The notes beneath the pieces were generated by a model that searched no databases, had not been told where the DNA came from, and was given only the letters and a program-made list of their open reading frames with translations. A stretch of 64,000 nucleotides of DNA from CBDBJK01 sp965206395 (GTDB lineage: Bacteria > Chloroflexota > Dehalococcoidia > Lucifugimonadales > CATOSD01). Both the position numbers and the translations under genes were made by a program. Below, piece by piece: positions 45,235 to 56,016 of the stretch; positions within the stretch are counted from its first letter, which is position 1, and the number at the start of each line of letters is the position of its first letter. Location of the stretch: contig CBDBJK010000028.1 of NCBI GenBank assembly GCA_965206395.1, positions 1 to 64,000 of the forward strand, in the 5' to 3' direction.

Positions 45235-48200
45235 GTACGGTACCGCACGGACCATCAGAGCAGAATCCGCCGGCTATTTGGCGCCTATAAGAACGACCGA
45301 AATCTTCTAAGGAGCTTGAGTCTCACCCCCGTCAGAATGAGTCAGGAACAAGAGCTTGCCGTCGTGCAACAGGCAATGGACATATCCAGGCGCAGAAGAG
45401 AGTGGTCTGATGAAGAAGACAAGCTTGCCCAAGCGCTTGGACACCGTTACCGAGGACGGGATACTGACTGGGATGCTATCAGTGTAGATGTCTGGTCTAC
45501 TGAGGACCTTCTTGCTAACTGGAAGGGACGGCCTACGGCACTCGCCGAGCTTCTCACAGATCAGGATAAGGCCGCTGTGTGTCGGGACAGGGCCGCAAGC
45601 GCCAGTTACTGGTCTGAGCAGGTTCGAAGTCTACTTCATGAGGTTGGTCCAAAAGAGATTACCTTGATAATGAGCGGCGAAAGCGATCTGTTCAGTCTTA
45701 CAAACCTCCTGCGCGAAAGCATGCCTGCATTGCACAGGCTGAGGTCGGCGATATTGGAGCCATTGAGGGTGGCACGAGAACCCTTTAATGACCTGGACAC
45801 CTTGGCCGCGTTTCTTGAGGACGGCGCGCGCCTCCGGGAGATAGAGCGCGAGCACGATCAGGTCAAGGAGGCTTTGGGTGCGGACTTCCAAGGCCGCTTC
45901 AATGGTTTTGATACGGACTGGAATGAGATAGCTGAGGTCCTCAAATGGACGGAAGAGCTGCAGGTTATTCTGGATTCCAAGAGAGCTTCCGATACACTCA
46001 GAGAACACTGCACCGATCCCAAAGGGCCCGAATACTATAAGGAAGCGGCGGATTCCATACGGGGTGCTTTAGCCAGTTTTGATGGGGAGGTAAGCCCTCT
46101 AGAGGAGCGGTTCGATTTCGGCGCTGGTCCCTGGGATACTTGCACCGAAGCCCATTTCGACGACGTAAAGAAGTGGACAGACGAATTATCGGAAAACGCC
46201 GACTCTGCAAGCGACTGGCTTATATACCTTGCTGCTGTTGGGGAGTTGGAAGACGCCCTATGTGACTCAGTAGTTGATGACATTAGATCGGCTACTGACG
46301 ACGCCGGGCATGTGCCCGACATTGTGCTAAGGCGGATAACACTTGCCTGGCTAGACTGGGTGTACAAGCAGGAGGCACTGCTAGCTGACTTCACCTCGGC
46401 GGATTACGATGAAATTCGTTCTAGGTTTAAGGACCTGGATGAAAAACTTCCTGTTGCCGCCCAGAACGAGATAAGAAACAAGGTCTTCGAAAGGTATCCC
46501 AGCCGCTTTACCACCTCTTCTAGAGCTGGGCAGTTGGGCATCCTTCAAGGGGAGCTTTCCAGGAGACGTCGTCAGATGCCTGTGCGCAGGCTTTTCACAA
46601 GGATACCGGACCTGATTCAGACGATTAAGCCCTGCTTCCTCGTAAGCCCCCTAGCGGTAAGCCAGTACCTGCCGATATCCAACCTGGCCTCAGAGACCCT
46701 TGGTTTTGACATGGTCATTTTCGATGAGGCATCCCAGGTCTTTCCTGAGGACGCGGTGCCAGCCATACTACGTGGTAAGCAGCTGATCCTTGCAGGCGAT
46801 CGCAAACAGCTTCCACCCAGCAACTTCTGGCGGCGCTCCCTTTCGGAGGACGACGACACCATCGACGATGACGACGATGATAGTCAGCCAGATCAATTCG
46901 TGGGCAGGGAAAGCATTCTGGATGTGGCTGTAGGGCAGATTGGAAACCTTTTCACGGAAGGCCACCTCAACGTTCACTATCGCAGTAAGGACGAGCGTCT
47001 AATTCAATTTTCGAACCACTACTTCTACGATGACCGTCTGCTTACCTTCCCATCTCCTGGCGTGAAGGATTCCTGGTACGGTCTGCACGATGTTTACGTC
47101 CCTGATGGAATTTATGACGGCGGATACAGAAATGCGCCAAGAACAAATAGGATAGAAGCGGAGAAGGTGGTCGACCTCGTTTTTGAGCACATGCGCACGC
47201 GACCTGCGGATGAGAGTATCGGGGTGGTAGCGCTGTCCAGAACGCAAGCTGATCTTGTTATGAGGCTAGTCGACGAGCGACGCCTTGGAGAGCGTGACTT
47301 AGACCAGCGTTTCAATGAGGACGTTGTTGAGCCATTCTTCGTCAAGAACTTGGAAAACGTGCAGGGGGATGAAAGGGACCACATGGTAATGTGCATCGGC
47401 TATGGTCCCACTGCGTCAGGCAGACCGTACAATCGGTTTGGCCCCATAAACAACTAGGGTGGAGAGCGTCGTCTCAATGTTGCGATTACCAGGGCCAGGC
47501 GCCGCCTGACGGTTGTATGCTCTCTGAGGCCATCCGACATAACCTCTCAAACGGAGGGCGCGAGGCTGCTTCGTCGGTTTCTTGAGTATGTCGCCAACCC
47601 GGAGGCTGCGATTGAAGGAGAGGCCGTCGTTGATGCTGAAGCCGAGCCCGAGTCTCCATTCGAAGATGCTGTCGGCAGGGCGCTGGAACGTCGGGGCTAT
47701 CGAATCTCTCGTCAGGTAGGTGTGGCGGGATACCGTGTTGACATCGCTATCCGTTCAGAAGACGGTTCCGGTATAGATCTCGGCATAGAATGCGATGGTG
47801 CGACATATCACAGCGCACCTGCTGCCCGTGACCGCGACTGGCTCAGAGAGGAGGTGCTCAAAGGTCTGGGCTGGCAAATTCATCGCGTCTGGTCAACGTC
47901 TTGGGTCAGAAATCCAGAAGGTGAGCTTGAAGCCATTGACAAGGCCCTTGAGGAGGCGAGATCTAGGCCATCAGTTCCTTTCACAATAGGTCGTGACTTT
48001 GGTACTGAGCACGAATCTGAGGATGTTTTAGAAGTTGAAGAGCGATCTCCAATTGAAGATATTGCGGCTCAGTCTTCGCCCGAGTTCAGTGATTACGTGG
48101 AGGCGTCTCTTGAGGGCCTTGCGAAGGGGCCTCAGCTTCAATATGAGACCGATAGAAACCTCGGCCCTATGATAGCCAGGATAGCCCAGGATGAAGGCCC

Positions 48201-48630
48201 CGTGCATGTGGACCTTGTAATAGAGCGCATAAGGGTCTACTACGAATTGGGCAGAGTGCGTGGTTCTACACGCAGGAGAGTGATCACCGCGATAGACCGA
48301 GCTGCGAGGGAGGGCCTAATCAAGAAAGAGGGCAGTATCATCTGGTCTGTCGATGATCAACTGGGCCACCCTCCTAGAAAACCTGCTATAGATTCGACGC
48401 AAAGAAGCATAGAACTAATTCCCGCAAAGGAGCTTGAAACGGCTGTGCTGCTGACGGTCAGGGCGATGTTTGGTGGAACCGAGGAGGATGTGATAACGCA
48501 GACCGCACGGAACTTGGGATACCAGCGCACAGGCAGCTCAATTAACCAGGTTCTCGACGAAGTTATCACCCTAATGCTGAAAAGGGGAGACCTTGAAGAG
48601 TCCTTCGGTATGATTGTAGTGAATGAGTAA
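45235..48630 (+). pseudogene. DUF4011-type SF1 helicase-nuclease, 3' part
   Basis: Continues the 5' part: VRYRTDHQSRIRRLFGAYK from the IS edge, more helices, then motif II MVIFDEASQVFPEDAVPA, motif III LILAGDRKQLPPSNFW, motif IV VHYRSKDERLI, motif V NLENVQGDERD and motif VI RLNVAITRARR. Between V and VI a TAG at 47455-47457 replaces an expected Glu (GPINN*GGERRLNV). A Vsr/DUF559-like endonuclease domain follows (AGYRVDIAIRSEDG, LGIECDGATYHS), then a DUF3320 C-terminus (VHVDLVIERIRVYYELGRVR). Without IS and lesions the protein would be ~1,880 residues. Four separate defects make it a pseudogene. The last segment (47722-48630) alone could give a nuclease-DUF3320 fragment. Confidence 0.85.
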
Positions 48631-49086
48631 TATCATTGGCGGCCATAGGATATGCATATCTTATGCGATTTCTGTGTGGCCACTACCAAGCTCATGCGGA
48701 ACAGAGCAGACACTATGGACGCTTTCACGGAAGCAATTTCCACCATTATCCGCTTGTCAGCGACAAAATCCGACAATAAGACGTCACTTCTATTGACAGG
48801 CGGTCAAGGTGTAAGAAGCTGGACTAGACACACGATGAAACGATCGTGTTAGAAATCTAGTCGCTCTGGATGCTCGAATTTTCGCAAGATCCGTGTAATT
48901 CGCGCTGAAAGTGTAACATTTAGGTAAGTAGCAATTCGCTCCATCGAGTAAGTCGAAATCGTTCCGCATAGGCTTCCCTTTTTACGAAATTGTTAATATC
49001 ATGTGATTTTTATGGAAACATGATTTGAATCTCATAATGCTCCAAGGATCATCTCATTCGCAAGGTGTCAGAGGACAATTGACCGT
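48631..49086. other. Intergenic, no gene recognised
   Basis: About 455 bases, AT-richer than the neighbours, between the helicase remnant and the membrane NTPase. A 66-codon frame at 48652 has no recognisable features. No hairpin terminator seen. Confidence 0.45.
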
Positions 49087-49791
49087 ATGGCACAAAGCAC
49101 ATCAGTTTTGAGAACTGAACGCCTCCTAATCGGGGTAAGCAGTATTGGCAACTTAGCCTGGTCTCTTCTTTGGAAACTGGGTTCGGGCGCGATCTTACTC
49201 ATTGGATTGGTAGCTGCAGTTGTCCAGATTGCGCAGATAATTAATTTCCAATGGCCTGACGACGCTGTGAATCTGTTAGGATTCCTATTCTCGAGGCCTA
49301 TGATCGTTGCCGGGGCCATAGCCATTTATGCGTCGTTGACAGCCGTCTCTTTGACCCTTTGGCTCCTACCTAAACCTTTCCAAAAAAGGTTTGCCGATCA
49401 GCGTCGCAGGAAAGAAGCAGAGCTTATGGCGATCGCCGACTCGACCAGAATAGCAGAAGAAATACTCGATCGAGAAAGGGTGGAAAAAGAGCGCCGCGAG
49501 GCCATCGCTAGAAAAAAGTTTGATTTCCTGAAGCCCGTGGAGGAGTTAGCATGTGGGGACCTAAATTTCGAGATGGTTGTCGATGGGGGTCGTAGGGCTT
49601 CATCTAATGCAAGACCCATGCATTCCGTTTACATTCCTAGACGTATCGTTCCTTTTGAGTCTGTGGAACAAGACCACCAAGGAACGGAGTTATCAGAAGA
49701 AGACCTTCGAACTGCCATTGCACGAGGCAATGGTTTCGTGCTAATCGGGACGCCGACTGGTGGAAAGACTCGTACCCTTTACGAAGTGCTA
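49087..49791 (+). pseudogene. Membrane-anchored P-loop NTPase (STAND-like), truncated
   Basis: 235 codons before IS5-B copy 2. Two membrane helices (ILLIGLVAAVVQIAQII and MIVAGAIAIYASLTAVSLTLWLL) are followed by a charged coiled coil (ADQRRRKEAELMAIADSTRIAEEILDRERVEKERREA as repeats of E/R/K), a linker, and Walker A GTPTGGKT within VLIGTPTGGKTRTLYEVL. That pattern matches STAND/AAA-like sensor ATPases often found in defence islands. After removal of the IS the frame continues only ~10 codons (IIQPNIVAQ) before running into the interspersed repeat at 50641, so the rest of the NTPase is missing. It cannot be functional. Confidence 0.72.
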
Positions 49792-49823
49792 GGTTGTGTT
49801 GACATTTGGTGCATAATGGATAC

Positions 49824-50595
49824 ATGTCAACGACTGAATTACGCAATGAACAATGGTCGAAAATCCTTGAATTTCTGCGCTCATGCCCAGACCTCTACGT
49901 TGGAGAGGAGGACGATTGCAGGCGCTACGTCGAGGCCATCCTGTGGATGGCACGAAGTGGTGCTCCTTGGAGACTGCTGCCTGAGCACTACGGTCACTGG
50001 AACAGCGTATATAAGCGCTTCGCACGCTGGTGTGAAAAGGGTGTATGGGAACGAATGCATCAGCATTTTGTGCAAGACCCCGATATGGAGCATGTCATCA
50101 TTGATAGCACTGTGATAGCACTGTGATTCGCGCTCATCCCTGTGCTGCTGGAGCCTCCAAAAAAACGGTGGCCAATCGGCCCAAGCTCTTGGCCGGAGCC
50201 GAGGCGGGTTCAGTACCAAGATCCACGTGAGCGTGGATGGATTGGGCAACCCGTTGCGCTTTGAGCTCACAGCAGGTCAACGTCACGACATCACCCAGGC
50301 ACAGGCATTGATTGCTGATTTCGAAACCGAGCATGTGATTGCTGATAAGGGATACGATTCGATGGATTTTCTCCAATGCATCCTGGGCAGGGGCGCGTTA
50401 CCTGTGATTCCACCTCGGTCAAATCGAAAGACGCCACGAGAGTATGATGAGTACCTTTACCGAGAGCGCCACCTTGTGGAGTGTTTCATCAACAAGATCA
50501 AGCACTACCGGCATATCTTCTCTCGCTTTGACAAGCTGTCATCGCGTTTCCTGGGATTCTTGAACTTCGTCGGTGCTCTCATATGGCTCAGATGA
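49824..50595 (+). pseudogene. IS5-B transposase with 11-bp duplication
   Basis: Same two frames as at 17375-18168. Frame 1 stops inside the duplicated 11-bp unit (DSTVIAL then TGA at about 50124). The A7 run at 50159-50165 follows, where the native shift to KKNGGQSAQALGRSRGGFSTK would take place. Loss of one unit would restore the family-typical DSTVIRAHPCAAG. Confidence 0.8.
50104..50125 (+). repeat. 11-bp direct repeat, two tandem copies
   Basis: Two perfect copies of ATAGCACTGTG, the complement of the unit at 17845-17888, at the same place in the transposase gene. Confidence 0.92.
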
Positions 50596-50640
50596 AATGT
50601 CAACACAACCTAATAATCCAACCGAACATTGTGGCTCAAG

Positions 50641-50775
50641 TCTCACCCTCATCCCAGCCTTCTCCCATCAAGGGAGAAGGGGTTAGCCTCCTCTCCCTCG
50701 GACGGGAGAGGATTGTCCGGTTCCTTAATTTGTATAATACCGGACTCCGCCCCTGCGGAGAGGTGAGGGTGTTCT
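50641..50775. repeat. Multi-hairpin interspersed repeat element
   Basis: Contains CCTTCTCCC/GGGAGAAGG (50658-50666, 50672-50680) and CCTCTCCC/GGGAGAGG (50690-50697, 50704-50711), enclosed by CTCACCCTC (50642-50650) and GAGGTGAGGG (50759-50768). The whole could fold as a cruciform. Elements with this 'CTCACCCTCATCCCAGCCTTCTCCC' look are widely scattered between genes in many bacteria. It marks where the NTPase gene loses its 3' end. Confidence 0.75.
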
Positions 50776-50803
50776 TCCGTCCGTAGAAGGATGGTTTAGC
50801 AAC

Positions 50804-53323
50804 TTATGTAGAGGTCAGTAACCTGGCAACGCTGTAATAGAGAGAATTGAACAGAATCTTGTATGTGCCTCTGACCTGTGCGCGGAACTGAACCCGGAAT
50901 CCTATCAAGATTACCTCGCCCTTGCCAAGAGGTACGGCAGCAAGCGCCGCCTTGCCGTGCAGCTTCTCATGGCCCAAAAGCCATCCACTGAGCAGGGGGT
51001 CGTACTCTGGAAACTTGCCGATGACCTGTCCCTCTGCGACATCGAGGGCGGGGCCATTTAGGAACATCGCCACGGCCTCGCCCGGCATCCCGTAGGCAAC
51101 CGGATGGCTCGTGTCCAGCAGAATGCGAAGAAGGCTACCGGGCGCGAAGAACTCCGAATGTGAGTGAGCCGCCAGGACGTTGCGCGCTGGCAGTCCAAGG
51201 TGTCGTATGGCGTACCGAGCGCCGCCATCCCAGCCGATAAGAGTGCCGCCGCGCTCCACGAAATCACGAAGGCTTTCGGCACCCTGCTCGCCAAGTCCGC
51301 CAGCGTATTCAGCGGGGTAGGTGGATGAGTTGTAGCCGTTGTGTATTTGTCGCACGCGCTGGTGGGGAATCAGGATCGCGTCAAATCGGTCCGCCAGCTT
51401 GCCCGCTCGGATGTCTCCGTCCACCAGCGTCGTGTATGAAAAACCATAGTCGTCGAAGATGAATCGCGTCCAGCCCTCCTCAGGGCTAGGCACATAGCTT
51501 CTATAGAGGCCGACCCTCGGCGTGCGAAGGTTGTATTGCGAGACCTTCGGGGTGCGGTTAATGGCATGGATGGTTAGCGATTCCTCCTCGGCTATCGAGG
51601 CTGCAAAACCATCGACCTTTGCGTCCTTCTGTGGAAGGATGATAAAAGTGCCCGGAGGATACTGAATTCCATCGCTTTCGAATTTCTCCTTTGCCCAACT
51701 GACTTCCACTCTGGCGGCAAGCAGGCGATTGATGGCGCGGGCAGAGGCGTTGCTTTCGGGCCGGAGGAGGTAAGCAGTGCTTGTCATTGCAGGGAAGGAT
51801 GGCTTTAGCTGGACGACATCCCCTGTGGGCGCGTCAGGCTCGCTCAATAATTTGAGGTCAACTGTGAACGGTGCTTTCACTTCGACGACCTCGACGCCCA
51901 TCTTCAATGGCAGACTATGGGCCGTGACATCGTAGGGGAGCTTTGGCGGCCCCCCAGGGTACTGTCGCAGGTCTGGATAGCGCTGCGCCTCAAGCATCGT
52001 CTTGGCGAACGCACCGTATGGCTGAGTCGTGTGAACCACCCTGGTGCCGCCCGAATATGCTCTGCCGTCGGCCACAAACGGCATCGTTGCTTCGTGTATT
52101 TCCACCGCCGCAGTCGATAACACTTGCAGCAACTCTGAGGTCGTGTTGGGGTCGCGCTGCTCTTTGGGAATGAGATAGGCGTAGGGATTGCTGACAGACG
52201 ACACCGCTTTTTTGCCTATCACATAAAAATTGCGAACCCACATATCCTTGTATCGCGCGGCGTTGTTAAGGCAGGCCATGACTGCGGCGAAGTCATACTC
52301 GACTATGTGTCGCAGGCTCCAACGGCCTCCCTTCCAGGGCATTGGATGGTTCCAGGATTTCAGCGTCGGGTCTTCCGTTCCAATCGACTTGAGCTGGCTC
52401 TGTTCTAGCTGGATAGGCGTGGCAATGCGGACGCTTGCGACCTCTGAGAGGATGCGTATCCCACCGTGATAGTGCTGGTAGGTGCGGCTTGGGCTGTAGG
52501 CATCGTAGACCACGTTGATAGCGACGCCGGCCTTGCCTTGCGCGGTCAGTTCGTTAGCCATCGCCGAGCCGAGCATGGCTAGCTCGCTCTGCAAAATGGG
52601 GTCAACGTTGGGGCCAACAGGATCGATGTACGGTGGGAGAATCATTCGCATACCAGGCGTGCGGGTCTGGTGCAGATCGTAGAGAATTTGAGGATGCCAC
52701 GCATTCAAACAGTGCTCCACGGTCAGTCTGGTTTCCGCCTGCGTGAACATTGACCAGTCACGGTTGTTGTCGTGTCCCGTGTACTTGTGATACAGGAAGG
52801 GAGGAATCACGCCCTCGTGTGGAGTCCCAAGCGTGCTGTCATACCACTTCTTGACCAGAATCAGGCCGTCGGGGTTCAGGGATGGCACTAACAATACGAT
52901 GACGTTTTCGAGGATGCGCTTGACATCATCGTCATCGCTGGTAGCGAGGTGATAGGCTGCCAGCATAGACATCTGGGACGCGCCGACTTCGGTAGAATGT
53001 ATGCTGCAAGTGACCGCGACGACGGCCTTTCCCTCGGCGATAAGCTCGTCTGCTTCGCTTTCGTCTCGGATCGTACGAGGGTCGGCCAGCCTGGACTGAA
53101 TCGCCTGGTAGCGTTCCAGGTTAGCCAGGTTCTCCGGCGAGGATATGACCGCCATCATGAACGGGTTGCCCTCCGTAGTCTTTCCAACCTCCCTGGTGAG
53201 GACGCGCTCTGATGCGCTGCCCAGCATGTGGAAGTAATCGACGATTTGAGGCCAGTCCGCAAGCTTGCGATCTTCGCCCACCTCAAAGCCGAGGTGTTCA
53301 CTTGGACTAATGATAGATGACAT
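50804..53323 (-). CDS. M14-family zinc carboxypeptidase-like protein
   Basis: 839 residues from MSSIISPSEHLGFEVG; the frame is open to 53359. The metallopeptidase domain lies at ~35-350 with the zinc motif HSTE (CSIHSTEVGASQM), the substrate-carboxylate region (VPSLNPDGLILVKKWYD, NNRDWSMFTQAE) and the third ligand His in YDLHQTRTPGMR. The C-terminal half includes a glutamine-amidotransferase-like segment (DAILIPHQRVRQIHNGY, ESLRDFVERGGTLIGWDGG). No convincing signal peptide. It is predicted to trim peptides; substrate unknown. Similar large proteins are frequent in marine Chloroflexota and Acidobacteria. Monocistronic on the minus strand. Confidence 0.88.
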   Translation of the reverse strand: MSSIISPSEHLGFEVGEDRKLADWPQIVDYFHMLGSASERVLTREVGKTTEGNPFMMAVISSPENLANLERYQAIQSRLADPRTIRDESEADELIAEGKAVVAVTCSIHSTEVGASQMSMLAAYHLATSDDDDVKRILENVIVLLVPSLNPDGLILVKKWYDSTLGTPHEGVIPPFLYHKYTGHDNNRDWSMFTQAETRLTVEHCLNAWHPQILYDLHQTRTPGMRMILPPYIDPVGPNVDPILQSELAMLGSAMANELTAQGKAGVAINVVYDAYSPSRTYQHYHGGIRILSEVASVRIATPIQLEQSQLKSIGTEDPTLKSWNHPMPWKGGRWSLRHIVEYDFAAVMACLNNAARYKDMWVRNFYVIGKKAVSSVSNPYAYLIPKEQRDPNTTSELLQVLSTAAVEIHEATMPFVADGRAYSGGTRVVHTTQPYGAFAKTMLEAQRYPDLRQYPGGPPKLPYDVTAHSLPLKMGVEVVEVKAPFTVDLKLLSEPDAPTGDVVQLKPSFPAMTSTAYLLRPESNASARAINRLLAARVEVSWAKEKFESDGIQYPPGTFIILPQKDAKVDGFAASIAEEESLTIHAINRTPKVSQYNLRTPRVGLYRSYVPSPEEGWTRFIFDDYGFSYTTLVDGDIRAGKLADRFDAILIPHQRVRQIHNGYNSSTYPAEYAGGLGEQGAESLRDFVERGGTLIGWDGGARYAIRHLGLPARNVLAAHSHSEFFAPGSLLRILLDTSHPVAYGMPGEAVAMFLNGPALDVAEGQVIGKFPEYDPLLSGWLLGHEKLHGKAALAAVPLGKGEVILIGFRVQFRAQVRGTYKILFNSLYYSVARLLTST

Positions 53324-53510
53324 ATGAAAGATTCTGACGCCTGAAGGCTTGCTGGTCAAGAGGGGAGTAGGTGCGCGACCTGGAATATCACGTCAGGACA
53401 GGCGCAAAAATCACACTCGTGCTGTTATAATGTGCTCGCCTTTTGCACGTCCATGGTGAAGTTTGCGGACATCGAACACCCGACACATTCCATCGGAGGA
53501 TTTCTTGAGC

Positions 53511-53984
53511 ATGGCCCAAAGTCGATTCTGGCTAGTCAAGTCCGAGCCGAACACATATTCATTTGCCGACCTTCAAAGCGAATCTGAACAAACGGCAGAA
53601 TGGGACGGCATACGCAACTATCAGGCGCGAAACAATATGCGCGACGAGATGAAGGTTGGCGATGGAGTGCTCTTCTATCACTCGAACGCGAAGCCCAACG
53701 CGGTTGTTGGAACCGCCGTCATCATGCGTGAGGGATACCCGGACGACACCGCTTGGGACCCGAATTCCGAACATCCAGACCCCAAAAGCACGCCGGATAA
53801 TCCCATCTGGTACATGGTGGACATCAGGGCAGAGGCGTTATTCTCTCATCCGGTGACGCTCGCGGAGGTCAAGTCAACCCCAGGGCTGGAAAACATGGCG
53901 CTGGTCAAGAACTCGCGGCTGTCGGTGCAACCGGTCACGCCGGACGAGTGGCGCATAGTAAACGCAATGGGAATTCAAGGCTAG
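53511..53984 (+). CDS. EVE-domain protein
   Basis: 157 residues from MAQSRFWLVKSEPNTYSF. The EVE (PUA-like) signature is clear: WLVKSEP, WDGIRNYQARNNMRD, VGDGVLFYHS, NPIWYMVDI. EVE domains bind modified bases in DNA or RNA, and small stand-alone members are linked to RNA modification or restriction of modified DNA. ATG 53511 has GGAGGA 10 bases upstream, preferred to the TTG at 53463. The TAG stop lies exactly at the TA target of IS630 copy 5. The stop was there before insertion, because the right flank also begins with G, so the product is unchanged. Confidence 0.92.
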   Translation: MAQSRFWLVKSEPNTYSFADLQSESEQTAEWDGIRNYQARNNMRDEMKVGDGVLFYHSNAKPNAVVGTAVIMREGYPDDTAWDPNSEHPDPKSTPDNPIWYMVDIRAEALFSHPVTLAEVKSTPGLENMALVKNSRLSVQPVTPDEWRIVNAMGIQG

Positions 53985-55221
53985 TGGTTCAACGTTTTTG
54001 TATTGATGGGTAGAGTGACTTTAGCTTGATGCGCGCATCCTCGGTAGTGAAGCGCCAATCCACTCGTATCACATCCCGGTTGCGTTGATTCTGCCAAGCA
54101 TTGACCTCGCCGCGCAGGATGTCTTGATTGGCAATCCGTCGGTCCAGGCACTGTCGAGCCAGCACACCGATCTCTATCTCCGCCATATTCAACCAACTCC
54201 CGTGTTTGGGAGTGTAGTGTATCTCCAGTCGCTCAGCTATACGCCTCGCCTCAGCAGGCTCGAATGCCTCGTATAGCGAGGACAGCTTGTGAGTGTTGAG
54301 ATTGTCCATTACCAGCACGATCCGGTCTCTGTCAGGGTAGTCCTCGTCGACCAGTTTCTTTATCACATGCGCCCAGTCCACCTTCGTGCGACGCTCTCTG
54401 ACCTCGACTCGGCACCATCCGTCCAACGGTGCAAACAGCATGAACAGGCTGCTCACTCCATTGCGCTCGTATTCGTAGTCGTATGCCGCCGATAAGCCGG
54501 GCGCTGCGGGACGCGGCACTCGCGTCTCCTTGACTTGCTGTTTGCTCGTCTCATCCATGCACACCAGAACCTCATTCCCATCGTACGGCCGTTGGTAGAC
54601 CTCCACGTACGTCTTCCATCGCGCACACAAACTCCGCGCTCTGACCGGGCGGGATGCACCAACTCTGCTTCAGCCACGGCTTCAGTTCGTTTTTTTTTAA
54701 GCGCCTGGCGAACCGTCTCGGTGCTAATGGTCCCGACTATCTCACACTCGACCAACTGGTCAGCCAACAGCTTCAGGGTCCAACTGGCACGCCCCTCCGG
54801 CGGTTCCCCGCAGGCCATCGCTATCAACCGTGCTTCACCTTCGCCGTCCAGTCTCTTTTGACGCCGACGCAGTTGCTTTTTGCGATTCAGCGCAGACTCG
54901 ACCCCCTCCTCCACACAGCGCTTGCGTATTCGCTCGACCGTTGACTGTCCCACACCGAGCGCGCTGGTGATGTCCGCGTCCTTCATTCCCCCGTCCGAGC
55001 GTGACTCATCGCTCATCAGCAGAATGCGCGCATGGGTCTGTTTGTACGCCGCAGCCCGACCGCGTGAGACCAAGGCGTTGAGTTCCTGTTGTTCGTCGGT
55101 AGTCAGTCTGATACGGTACTTCTTGGTAGACATCATGGTTCCTCCTCGGTTCAACGTTACGATTGAACCCCCAAGAGGAACAATGACTATCATGGTATTC
55201 ATTTCAATGATGTTGGACCAC
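53984..55221 (-). mobile_element. IS630-family insertion sequence, copy 5
   Basis: 1238 bp, minus orientation, with TA flanks (53982-53983, 55222-55223). It has lost 11 bases at about 54607 compared with copy 1. Inserted at the stop codon of the EVE gene. Confidence 0.92.
53989..55136 (-). pseudogene. IS630 transposase with 11-base deletion (IS630 copy 5)
   Basis: The start and A9 run are intact. The deletion near 54607, in the repeated GATGGAAGACGT tract, fuses the tail of frame 1 to a third frame, and the catalytic frame 2 loses its first residues (its first ATG-like start is gone). Confidence 0.78.
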
Positions 55222-55341
55222 TAGTGAGATTCAGGCACGCGAATGGCACCGAAACTCCCAGTCTATGTGGATGGCTCTTGTTTAAATCGGCCCTGGATTC
55301 CTGGGAGCAAAGTCTATATTCGCAATCTTCGATGGCACTTC

Positions 55342-55926
55342 TTAAAACCCCCACCATTCTTGCCACTTGCCTAGCGAAAGCTCTAGAATCAGCAGGTCGT
55401 CGGGCTTGCCCTGGAAGTTGCGAACGTGGTTTGGCAGCGTCGCCAGCCGGACGAACCCCAGGCTCTCCGCCGCTCGGACGGCTGGGGCCTGCTCCTCTGC
55501 AACAAGCTCGAAGATAAGGTTTTCAACCCCTCGGTCAGCGTCTTTGGCGATGGTGATAAGCTCACGAATAAGCGCTGTGCCAACGCCCTTGTTACGGTAC
55601 TCAGAGTCAACTACGATGCGAATTTCACCGATGTGCTTTCGCGCCCCGGCCCTGCGTCTGTGGAGTGTACCGTCCGCGACTATCTTTTCGCCTGCGAGGG
55701 TCAGCATAGGCAGCGCGCGCGAGTAATTGAGACTTTCTGACCACTGCTTGATGACGTCCGGCGATGTTACGTCCTCTTTGAGATAGTATCGGTCTTCTTC
55801 AGAAACGCGAAGGAAGAACTCCAGCAGGGCGTCCTTGTCAGTGGATATCATTGGCCTGATGGTCACCTGTTGACTATCCAGCAACTCCATGGTTTTGGGA
55901 TAGGCTGTCATTGCGTATGTGGTCAA
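55342..55926 (-). CDS. GNAT-family N-acetyltransferase
   Basis: 194 residues. The GNAT fold is seen in VTIRPMISTDKDALLEFF (first strand/helix), HIGEIRIVVDSEYRNKGVGTALIRELI (motif A with acetyl-CoA loop RNKGVGTA) and ERA-like AVRAAESLGFVRLATLPNHV (motif B). It transfers an acetyl group from acetyl-CoA to an unknown amine; cytoplasmic. The ATG at 55926 or internal ones at 55911/55890 are possible starts, since the conserved part begins at ~VTIRPM. It is separated from IS630 copy 5 by 120 bases without a gene. Confidence 0.85.
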   Translation of the reverse strand: MTTYAMTAYPKTMELLDSQQVTIRPMISTDKDALLEFFLRVSEEDRYYLKEDVTSPDVIKQWSESLNYSRALPMLTLAGEKIVADGTLHRRRAGARKHIGEIRIVVDSEYRNKGVGTALIRELITIAKDADRGVENLIFELVAEEQAPAVRAAESLGFVRLATLPNHVRNFQGKPDDLLILELSLGKWQEWWGF

Positions 55927-56016
55927 TCTATCGTCTCCGAAGACTCAGAATGTTTCACCAAGAGCATCTAACACGGCAGTCGAAGCTGCACGGTTATGCC
56001 CATCTTTTCTCAGGCT

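Larger units (their letters stand above)
49792..50610 (+). mobile_element. IS5-family insertion sequence, IS5-B copy 2
   Basis: 819 bp, the same perfect 16-bp ends as copy 1, with TA flanks (49790-49791, 50611-50612). Plus orientation. It differs from copy 1 mainly by having two instead of four 11-bp units. Confidence 0.92.

Noticed and set aside
30234..47457. Possible recoding of TAG as an amino acid, from in-frame TAG codons at 30234 and 47455
   Set aside because: One replaces an expected Trp and the other an expected Glu, and other genes here end with TAG normally. Decay fits better than recoding.
48652..48852. 66-codon frame upstream of the membrane NTPase
   Set aside because: No ribosome binding site, no family likeness; composition like non-coding sequence.
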